Positions 7,836-14,484 of a stretch of DNA of 64,000 bases are shown here, piece by piece. A program made the position numbers and the translations under genes. This stretch comes from Alloalcanivorax balearicus MACL04. Lineage in GTDB: Bacteria; Pseudomonadota; Gammaproteobacteria; Pseudomonadales; Alcanivoracaceae. How positions within the stretch are numbered: position 1 is the stretch's first letter; the number at the start of each line of letters is the position of its first letter. The stretch covers positions 1-64,000 of the forward strand of contig NZ_ARXS01000012.1 of assembly GCF_025532145.1 (NCBI RefSeq), written 5' to 3'. Below the pieces are notes generated by a model. It saw only the letters and a program-made list of their open reading frames with translations. It did not search any database and was not told the DNA's origin.

Positions 7836-8831
7836 TCAGCGTTCCCCGTGCCCCAGCATCGCCGTTGCTTCGCGGCCAGCCAGTGCCAGAAGACAGCCGC
7901 CGCCGACCAGCAAGTACAGATAAAAGGTCATGAACCGCCACACCAGCAACACCGTGGCGGTGCTCACCGCTCCCAGCCAGGGCGTCAGCAAGGCGGCACC
8001 GGCGACCTCCGCCCCGCCGGCGCCGCCGGGCAGCAAGGTCAGATACCCTGCTCCCATCGCCATCATCTGTACAAAGAAGCCGTACACCCAGTCCACATGT
8101 TTGCCCAGCGCCAGCACGGTGAGATATATCACCGAATAACGCAGTAGCCAGTGCGCCAGACACAGGCCGAACAGGGCCATCAACCGGCGGCGCGGCACTC
8201 GCAGTGTTTCCACCATGCTCTGGCGGAAGCGCAGCAATGCCCGGGCCAGAGCGCGACGCCGCCGCAACGGCACCTGCCAGCGTTCCAGCCAGGGGTCGGT
8301 GAAACGCAGGATGTCACTGAAGCGGTTCGCCACCGCCCAACACAGCAGCAATGCCAGACCCAGCAGCACCATCGGCAAAGCCAGTTGCCACCAGCCCTCC
8401 AGATCCAGATAACGGCTCAGCCCGTACAGCGCCACCGTCGGCAGCAACACCAGAAACACCACCAGGTCGGTGATCTGATCCACCGCGAACACCGCCGTGG
8501 CGGTGGCCGGTGTCACCTGATAGCGGCGCAGCAGCGCCACCAGCGTAAAGGGCGCACCGCTACCGCCGGGGGTGGCATTGAGCGCGCACTCGGTGGCCAT
8601 CACCGTGGCGAGAGCACCGCCGTGGCCCAGCCCCTCGGCGCGATCCGCCAGCATGATGCGCAATCGCCAGGCATTGAGGTTCCAGCACAGGAACATCATC
8701 GCCACCATCAGCAGCAACCAACCCGCCGGAATAAGCGTCAGCCCGTGAAAGGCACTGGCGCCCCCCAGCACCAGCGGCACCAGCGCTCCCAACCCCAGAG
8801 CCAGGAGCAACAGCCACCAGCGGCGCCTCAC
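7836..8831 (-). CDS. Flippase-like integral membrane protein (UPF0104/AglD-MprF type)
   Basis: A 331-residue polytopic membrane protein of the lysylphosphatidylglycerol-synthase-TM/UPF0104 family, with about eight hydrophobic segments and the family's GGSGAPFTL and LLPGGAGGAE motifs. Members are proposed to flip or modify lipid-linked molecules; none of that is proven for this gene. The start is taken as GTG at 8831, which overlaps the stop of the deacetylase (GTGA) and has GGGGAG five bases upstream; the upstream ATG at 8861 would overlap more and has no better site. It is the third gene of a coupled operon with a glycosyltransferase and a deacetylase. Confidence 0.8.
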   Translation of the reverse strand: MRRRWWLLLLALGLGALVPLVLGGASAFHGLTLIPAGWLLLMVAMMFLCWNLNAWRLRIMLADRAEGLGHGGALATVMATECALNATPGGSGAPFTLVALLRRYQVTPATATAVFAVDQITDLVVFLVLLPTVALYGLSRYLDLEGWWQLALPMVLLGLALLLCWAVANRFSDILRFTDPWLERWQVPLRRRRALARALLRFRQSMVETLRVPRRRLMALFGLCLAHWLLRYSVIYLTVLALGKHVDWVYGFFVQMMAMGAGYLTLLPGGAGGAEVAGAALLTPWLGAVSTATVLLVWRFMTFYLYLLVGGGCLLALAGREATAMLGHGER

Positions 8832-9601
8832 GCCGTCTCCCCGGTCAATTCGTCCAGCCATTGGGATTTGGTCAACGCCCTGCGGCAACCGGCCAGCCGC
8901 TCAATGGTGGTGATCCAGGCTCGCCGTGAACGTTGGTGGCGCATGTCCACCGGGTGCACCGCCAGACGCAATACCGGTGCGGCGCGATGCGCCCATTCGC
9001 GTGCCCGATTGACCCCCTGGAACAGCCCGCGGCGCCACGGCGAGCGAGCCGACCATACCAGTGTTGGTGTCTGCAGAAACAGGCCGCTGCCGGGGCAATG
9101 GAAGCCGTCCCGGTCGGTCCAATACGTAAATCCGGCTTCGGCGATGGCGGCGCGGGAGCCGGCGCTGGTCATCCATCCCGGTGGCACGAATCCGCGGGCC
9201 GGCCAGCCGAGCTGGTGAAACATCGCCAGACCTCGCTGTATGCGCGCTGCCGCCGTTTCTCCGTCGAGGGCGGCGAACTCGCCTTCGTGCGTCAACAAAC
9301 GCCGGCGCACCCAGCCTCCCGGCGTGGTCGGTGGCGGACTGTCGTCATGGTGGAAGTAGCCGTGCAACACCAACTCGTCACCACGCCGGCGGCGCTGTTC
9401 CAGCGCCTGGCAAAAGGCCTTGTCCTCGATAAAGCGCCCGCCGCCATGAAAGTCCGGCACCACCAGCAACGTCAGCGGAATTCGTGGGTGGCGTTCGAGA
9501 GCACGCAGCAATGGTTGATAATCCGCCCAGGTCGCGGGACACACATCGTGCAGCGACAACAGGAAGGCACTGTCGGGGCGGGAATCAGGTCTGGGGGCCA
9601 T
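8828..9601 (-). CDS. DUF2334-type polysaccharide deacetylase
   Basis: A 257-residue protein of the carbohydrate esterase 4/NodB-like fold. Near the N-terminus LLSLHDVCPATW (residues 14-25) carries the first metal-binding Asp, and ELVLHGYFHH (76-85) the histidine motif typical of DUF2334 proteins. It probably removes N- or O-acetyl groups from a sugar in the envelope. No signal peptide is obvious, so it may act in the cytoplasm. The ATG at 9601 lies 17 bases inside the 3' end of the glycosyltransferase gene, and its stop overlaps the flippase-like start, indicating translational coupling. The frame extends upstream to 9787, but that part is a shadow of the glycosyltransferase. Confidence 0.83.
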   Translation of the reverse strand: MAPRPDSRPDSAFLLSLHDVCPATWADYQPLLRALERHPRIPLTLLVVPDFHGGGRFIEDKAFCQALEQRRRRGDELVLHGYFHHDDSPPPTTPGGWVRRRLLTHEGEFAALDGETAAARIQRGLAMFHQLGWPARGFVPPGWMTSAGSRAAIAEAGFTYWTDRDGFHCPGSGLFLQTPTLVWSARSPWRRGLFQGVNRAREWAHRAAPVLRLAVHPVDMRHQRSRRAWITTIERLAGCRRALTKSQWLDELTGETA

Positions 9602-10715
9602 GGTGTTCCGATATCCGCGTTTCAGGACGGGCGCCAACCAGCCTGCGATAGTGGCGCACCAGACTGTCCACCACCTTGTCCCAGCCGTGCTCCGCTTCCA
9701 CATGGCGGCGGGCCCGCTCGCCCATGGCCACCGGGTCGTGCTCCTCGAACAAGGTACGTACCGCCGCCGCCATGGCCACCCCGTCATGGGGCGGCACTCT
9801 TAATCCGCAGCCCTCCGGCACTACTTCCGGCAACGCGCCACCGTCGGCGCAAATCACCGGGATGCCCGAAGCCATTGCCTCGAGTGCGACCAGCCCGAAG
9901 GTTTCCTGATCCCCGGCGTGCAGCAGCGCATCCGATGACGCCAGCCAGGCCGCCACTTCCGTCGCCGGCAGGAAGTCCTCGAACACAGTGGTATTACCCG
10001 GCACGTCCGATTGTGGGCCGGTGCCGATCAGCAACAGGTGATAACCCGAGCCCAGTTTCCGCAAGGCGTGGAACAGCACCGGCAAATGTTTTTCCTGGGA
10101 GCCCCGGCCGGCGAACACCAATAAACGTTCGTGCTCTCCGAGCCCCAACCGCGCCCGGGCCAGAGGGTCGGCACGATTAGGGTGGAAAGTATGGGCGTCC
10201 ACGCCCAACGGCTGTACCTCCACGTTATGCAACCCGCAGTCCCACAGCCGCTCGGCCATCACCCGGGATGGACTAAGCACCAGATCGAATCCGTCGTACA
10301 GCTTCCTGAGGTAGGCACGGGTGGCCCCGTCCAGCATCGGGCTGATGCGGTTGTGCAGGAGCGTGATCAGATCGGAGTGGTAAAACGCCACCGCCGGCAC
10401 ATCCAGCATTCGCGCCGCCCGGAGTGCCGCCCAGGCGGGCGTGTAGGGATCGCCGGCCTCGATCAGGTCGGGCTGCAAGCCGGCAATAATGTGACTCCAC
10501 TGCCCCACCCGGGTGGGAAAGCGAAAGCCCGGCGCCATTGGCAGGTTGAGCGCCGGCAGTTGAATGAAGTCTCCTTGCATCACTGCCGCCGCGCCCGGGT
10601 ACACCACCTTATGTTCCATGTCCCTGGCCAACAGTCCCTTGCGCTTGCTGTCCACATAGGTGTGCACCCCGCCGCTGGACTGCGCATAAAACAAAGTGGT
10701 ATCGACGACTCTCAA
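9585..10715 (-). CDS. GT4-family glycosyltransferase
   Basis: A 376-residue GT-B glycosyltransferase of family 4. The N-terminal domain starts with FYAQSSGGVHTYV and the C-terminal donor domain has LLVFAGRGSQEKHLPVL plus the EX7E motif in ETFGLVALE, which binds the nucleotide sugar. Relatives include mannosyl- and glucosyltransferases acting on lipids. The start is a TTG at 10715, preceded by AAAGGAG with six bases spacing; the open frame reaches 10829 but lacks a site there. It leads an operon with a deacetylase and a flippase-like protein, so glycolipid or lipid-linked sugar synthesis is the best guess. Confidence 0.85.
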   Translation of the reverse strand: MRVVDTTLFYAQSSGGVHTYVDSKRKGLLARDMEHKVVYPGAAAVMQGDFIQLPALNLPMAPGFRFPTRVGQWSHIIAGLQPDLIEAGDPYTPAWAALRAARMLDVPAVAFYHSDLITLLHNRISPMLDGATRAYLRKLYDGFDLVLSPSRVMAERLWDCGLHNVEVQPLGVDAHTFHPNRADPLARARLGLGEHERLLVFAGRGSQEKHLPVLFHALRKLGSGYHLLLIGTGPQSDVPGNTTVFEDFLPATEVAAWLASSDALLHAGDQETFGLVALEAMASGIPVICADGGALPEVVPEGCGLRVPPHDGVAMAAAVRTLFEEHDPVAMGERARRHVEAEHGWDKVVDSLVRHYRRLVGARPETRISEHHGPQT

Positions 10716-10901
10716 GCGTGACTCCTTTCTCTCGCCTGTGGTGAGCGCCCCGGGACCGCACCGATTTGTGACCCGGTAATGACCCGGGGGTTTCAATATT
10801 GTGATAGGACGAACGGCGCAAGCGTTCAATAGGAAAGGAGGAAAAATTTCACAACCCCGCGAATTCCCTGAGGCCAGGCTGGTAAAGGGTTGTAAAACGC
10901 G

Positions 10902-11663
10902 TCAGCGGGTGTGCAGCGGGTCCTGGCGATAGAACTGCGCCAACTGGCCATAGACCTCCGGCAGAATCTGTTCGAGGGGCTCCGGAGTCTCGAAAAAGCT
11001 TTCCGTGATCACCGCGAAGAACTCCCCCGGATCCTGCAGGGCATAGGGATCGAGAAAAGGCTCTCCCTCCCGCTCGGCCTGTTCCAACGCGCTCCAGGCT
11101 CGCGTGAAGGTGTTGTGCCAGACCCGGGCGTCCATGCCATGATGCAGAGGAGGCGCGCCATTGGCGCTGCCGCTGCGCATATCCAGCTTGTGCGCCATCT
11201 CGTGCAGCACCACATTGAACCCCGGCTCCGATGACGCCGCCTGCACATCCTGCCAGGACAGCAGCACCGGTCCCCGGTCCCAGGCTTCCCCGGCCAGCAC
11301 CCGCCCCTCACTGTGAACGATGCCGAACTCGTCCATTTCATCACCCGGTGTGACGAAAGCGTCCTCATAGACGATCACCGTGTACCAGCCGTCGTACCAG
11401 TCCAGATCCAGGCCCATGATCATCACCACCGCCATGGTGGCGATCTTCAATTCCATGGCCGGAGTCACCTGGAAATCACCGCCGCCGCGAAACTCCTTAC
11501 GCAACAGGAAACGCAACGTCTGCTGGAACAGCCGCTCGCGGCGCTCTCCCTGGTAACGCCGAGCTGGCGCCCAGTCGGCAACGGCGTCTTCCCATTGTTC
11601 CCGGGTCACCGGCAAACGGGCCAAACGTCGGTTTTCCAGCCACAGACGGGTACGGTCAAACAT
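10902..11663 (-). CDS. mtfA: MtfA-like zinc peptidase (M90)
   Basis: A 253-residue soluble protein matching the MtfA/YeeI family across its length. The gluzincin-type motif HEMAHKLD (154-161) holds the zinc ligands and the catalytic Glu155. In Escherichia coli MtfA binds the Mlc repressor and so raises glucose PTS expression, and has aminopeptidase activity; whether the same role holds here is inference, as no ptsG or mlc is near. No clear ribosome binding site precedes the ATG. It is a single gene, divergent from the CopD-like gene. Confidence 0.87.
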   Translation of the reverse strand: MFDRTRLWLENRRLARLPVTREQWEDAVADWAPARRYQGERRERLFQQTLRFLLRKEFRGGGDFQVTPAMELKIATMAVVMIMGLDLDWYDGWYTVIVYEDAFVTPGDEMDEFGIVHSEGRVLAGEAWDRGPVLLSWQDVQAASSEPGFNVVLHEMAHKLDMRSGSANGAPPLHHGMDARVWHNTFTRAWSALEQAEREGEPFLDPYALQDPGEFFAVITESFFETPEPLEQILPEVYGQLAQFYRQDPLHTR

Positions 11664-11982
11664 GAGAGGTCCAGCAGGTGGAACAGGGTCGCGCGGAAGC
11701 GCTCAGGCAGCTTGCCCCGTTCCCACGACACGTACAAGCACGGAACGATTGCAGGCTGTTTCAAAAATACGGATATGCCCATTCGCGGCTAAAGCAGCTT
11801 TCCACAGCGGCTTCGTGGATTGCTCCGTGGGAAGCTGGCTTGCCAGCGAATCGGCCTGACGTGTTACGTGGGCAGTGGTTCATGAGCCGCGATTGTCGTG
11901 CTGCCCTCCCCACCTCCTGCTACACTCCGTTCCTGCGTCGGTGCTGACGCTTTATCCGCTTTTATCCCTGGGAGAGAAAACG
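11664..11982. other. Divergent intergenic region with a REP element
   Basis: Apart from the palindrome at 11781-11851 and the GGGAGAG ribosome binding site near 11970 of the next gene, I see no gene or RNA that I can support. It must contain divergent promoters for mtfA and the CopD-like gene. Confidence 0.4.
11781..11851. repeat. REP-like palindrome, degenerate copy
   Basis: The segment runs from ATTCGC at 11781 to GCGAAT at 11846-11851, with internal complementary blocks (GCTTTCCAC against GTGGGAAGC). It has several mismatches compared with the perfect copy at 20288-20356. Confidence 0.65.
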
Positions 11983-12450
11983 ATGGTGTTGTCCATGGCC
12001 GTGCCTTTGGTGCTGCATATACTGGCGGCGGTGATTTGGGTCGGCGGCATGTTTTTCGCTTACATGGCTTTGCGTCCCGCCATGGGCGCCACTCTGGATC
12101 CGGAGTCCCGGCCACGCCTGTGGCTGCACACTCTGGACCGTTTTTTCCGCTGGGTATGGGGCTGCATGGCGGTGTTACTGATCACCGGCCTGTGGATGGT
12201 GTTCGGCGTCTATGGCGGCATGGGTTCCACCGGCGCCTATGTGCACACCATGCTGGCACTGGGCCTGGTGATGATGGCGCTGTTCGCCCACGTCTACTTT
12301 GCTCCCTTTCGCCGTCTGCGCCAGGCGGTAACGGTCCGTCATAACGCCGACGCCGCTTTTCAGATCGGACAGATCCGGCGCATCGTCGGCATCAACCTGA
12401 TACTGGGTCTGCTGGTGATCAGCATCGCCGCCGCCGGCCCCTATTTCTAA
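11983..12450 (+). CDS. CopD-like four-helix membrane protein
   Basis: A 155-residue protein with four predicted membrane helices (about residues 6-28, 52-74, 84-106 and 133-153). Helix 1 contains HILAAVIWVGGMFF, the pattern of the CopD/YtnA-like membrane family linked to copper uptake or haem-containing membrane proteins. No copper gene is nearby, so function is unassigned. The ATG at 11983 is chosen because GGGAGAG lies upstream and the longer frame adds a poor leader. A repeat hairpin follows the stop. Confidence 0.7.
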   Translation: MVLSMAVPLVLHILAAVIWVGGMFFAYMALRPAMGATLDPESRPRLWLHTLDRFFRWVWGCMAVLLITGLWMVFGVYGGMGSTGAYVHTMLALGLVMMALFAHVYFAPFRRLRQAVTVRHNADAAFQIGQIRRIVGINLILGLLVISIAAAGPYF

Positions 12451-12469
12451 GAACCTGTGAAAAACACCC

Positions 12470-12545
12470 CGTCATCCCGAGATCTTCCTCTGTAAGGCGC
12501 ATGGCTTCGTAGAGGGAGATGCCGGATCGAGTCCGGCATGACGTT
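12470..12545. repeat. Intergenic hairpin repeat of the GTCATCCCG...GGCATGACG type
   Basis: A stem ATGCCGGA (12519-12526) / TCCGGCAT (12532-12539) lies within a segment bounded by CGTCATCCC and GCATGACG. Segments of this pattern are dispersed repeats in many proteobacteria. Only one copy was seen in this window. It may also act as a transcription stop for the CopD-like gene. Confidence 0.5.
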
Positions 12546-12642
12546 CTTCAGAGGCTTCCTGGTCCGTGCCGGTGAAGCCGCCATGCCACCGTGTTAGAAT
12601 TCGCATCGCCGTGCAATGCGGTCCCACACTTGTAGCGGAGTT

Positions 12643-13611
12643 ATGGCCCTTCCCAGTTCGACCAAATCGGATCTTCTGCTGGTCTGCGTGACCTTGCTGG
12701 CGGCAGTCAGTTGGATGTTCTCCAAGGAGGCGGTGCTGCTGATGCCGCCGCTTTTGTTCATGTGTCTGCGTTTTCTGCTGGCCGGTCTGATTCTGGCTTT
12801 GGTGGGACATCGGCAATTGCGCCGCATGAATCGGGACAAGTACTGGCGCAGCGTCCAGGTGGGCATGGTGTTCGGCACCGCCATGAGCTTCTGGATCATG
12901 GGGCTGCACTACGGCAATCACGTCGGTGAAGGCGCTTTCATCACCAGCCTTGGTGTGGTGCTGGTCCCGGTAATGGCGCGCCTGGTGTTCAAGGAACAGC
13001 CGCCGCTGAGTACCTGGCTGGCACTGCCGGTGGCGGTGTGTGGGCTGGCGCTGTTGTCGCTGGACGGCGGCTTCCAGGCCGAGCTGGGGCAGTTTTTCTT
13101 CCTTGCCTCGGCGATGATTTTCGCGTTGTTTTTCACCCTCAACACCCGCGCCGCCAATAACGCCACCATCACCGGCAGCGGCGGCCGGATCACCACCCGC
13201 GAACGGGTACCGGCGCTGGCGCTGACCTCGGTGGTGCTGGTCACGGTGGGCCTGGTCACCGGCACCGCGTCCTTGCTGCTGGAGCCCTGGAGACCCACTT
13301 TCCATTCCGGCGAAGTGGGACTGGTGATTGCCGCCTGGGTGATCGCCAGCGCCACCCTGGGTACCGCCGCGCGGTTCTTTCTGCAGACCTACGCGCAGAG
13401 CCTGTCCATGCACAGTCATGGCGTGGTGATCATGATCCTGGAGCCGATGTGGACGGCGCTGTTGGCGGCGCTGTGGTTCGGCGAAACCATGAACGCCACC
13501 CAACTGGGCGGTTGCGCGATGATCTTCCTGGCGCTGCTGGTCAACCGCTGGGGCGCGATACGCCGAGTGCTCAAACGCTGGATCGATCAGCGCCGGGCGG
13601 CCCGCGCGTGA
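12643..13611 (+). CDS. DMT-superfamily (EamA) transporter
   Basis: A 322-residue membrane protein with ten predicted helices made of two EamA repeats (about residues 8-140 and 170-300). The repeat features FMCLRFLLAGLIL in the first half and EPMWTALLAALWFGE in the second match drug/metabolite exporters. The substrate cannot be inferred. The ATG at 12643 follows GCGGAG very closely; the in-frame ATG at 12616 lacks a site, so the start is moderately uncertain. The stop overlaps the GTG of the next gene (GTGA), so the two are coupled. Confidence 0.85.
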   Translation: MALPSSTKSDLLLVCVTLLAAVSWMFSKEAVLLMPPLLFMCLRFLLAGLILALVGHRQLRRMNRDKYWRSVQVGMVFGTAMSFWIMGLHYGNHVGEGAFITSLGVVLVPVMARLVFKEQPPLSTWLALPVAVCGLALLSLDGGFQAELGQFFFLASAMIFALFFTLNTRAANNATITGSGGRITTRERVPALALTSVVLVTVGLVTGTASLLLEPWRPTFHSGEVGLVIAAWVIASATLGTAARFFLQTYAQSLSMHSHGVVIMILEPMWTALLAALWFGETMNATQLGGCAMIFLALLVNRWGAIRRVLKRWIDQRRAARA

Positions 13612-13853
13612 CCCAGCCGGACCGTGGCGGCCCGCTACTGGTACTGGCCGTGGTCAGCTTGTTGCTGTTCGTCCCATTGGGGCCGGTGGTCTGGTGGTGG
13701 GCGCACAGGGATCTGAAGGCCATGGCCGAAGGCCGTATGGATCCCATAGGCCGACCCTTCACCTTATGGGCCCGGGGCCTGTCGATAGCGGCCACATTGC
13801 TTTTGGTGATGATGTTGATTGGAATTTTAATTGCTTTAATTTCAATGGGATAG
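13608..13853 (+). CDS. Small two-helix membrane protein
   Basis: An 81-residue protein starting with GTG that overlaps the stop of the DMT transporter. It has two hydrophobic helices (about residues 9-29 and 56-80) separated by AHRDLKAMAEGRMDPIG, an arrangement resembling DUF4190-like small membrane proteins. Translational coupling suggests an accessory of the transporter or simple co-expression. The function is unknown. Confidence 0.62.
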   Translation: MTQPDRGGPLLVLAVVSLLLFVPLGPVVWWWAHRDLKAMAEGRMDPIGRPFTLWARGLSIAATLLLVMMLIGILIALISMG

Positions 13854-14077
13854 GCAATCTTATTAATGCCAACTCTATATCACGATTTCGATTTTCCATT
13901 ACCCCCGTTGAAGCCGATACTCGCCGCCCCCATTTGATGGCGCTAGTCTCCAACATTACCAACATTAGCCTGGATCAAGCCGGTTTAACCCGGCGATCCC
14001 GAATCCATCACCACCGGACACCCGACTTGGCCGCTCCGTCGTCCCGCAGCCTTCGCTCCAACCGCCGTGCACCGGCC
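13854..14077. other. AT-richer spacer upstream of a possible secreted protein
   Basis: About 220 bases, the first ~70 markedly AT-richer than the surroundings, with no supported gene. An open frame runs through it on the plus strand but its codons look non-coding until about 14078. It may hold the promoter for the following gene or for secDF. Confidence 0.35.
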
Positions 14078-14410
14078 GTGAGCCTGCTCGCCCATCTGCT
14101 ATGGGTGCTGATGCTGCTTGCCGCGCCGCATTCCGGTCAGGCGTTTGACGCCCGCAAAGGCGGACCGCACACCCAGCCCCTCGACGGTGCCGCTCAACTT
14201 GCCCTGCCCTCCGGCTATCAAGTCCGTAACGACGCTTTTGCCACTGATCACCATGACGACGGCAACGCGGCTGTACTACCGTGGCTGCCGTCGGCAACGC
14301 CAACACCGTCGCGCCTCGGCCCGCTTCCCCTGAACCATCCCCCGGCGGTGGTTGTCGAGCACCATCGGCCACAGGATCCCCGCGCCCCACCCGCGTTCTC
14401 CACGCTCTGA
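14078..14410 (+). CDS. Possible small secreted protein upstream of secDF
   Basis: A 110-residue frame opening with GTG whose N-terminus (SLLAHLLWVLMLLAAPHSGQA) looks like a signal peptide cleaved after SGQA, followed by a hydrophilic His- and Pro-rich chain ending in PPAFSTL. The frame can be extended to ATG 13937, which would add a long basic leader. No strong ribosome binding site is visible and I do not recognise a family. It ends 74 bases before the secDF start. It may be real, or an open frame kept by high GC. Confidence 0.35.
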   Translation: MSLLAHLLWVLMLLAAPHSGQAFDARKGGPHTQPLDGAAQLALPSGYQVRNDAFATDHHDDGNAAVLPWLPSATPTPSRLGPLPLNHPPAVVVEHHRPQDPRAPPAFSTL

Positions 14411-14484
14411 CCCCAACAACACCGCCACACGGCGACACCTTCGTGCGCGCGCCCGGCGGAGAGTGGTTTTAATGGAGAACAAAC

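Noticed and set aside
8151-9218. 355-codon plus-strand frame opposite the flippase/deacetylase genes
   Set aside because: Gln/His/Arg-rich shadow of the minus-strand operon with no start signal.
9602-9787. N-terminal extension of the deacetylase frame
   Set aside because: It lies inside the glycosyltransferase gene and encodes a Trp/Arg-rich leader; ATG at 9601 gives a normal family N-terminus.
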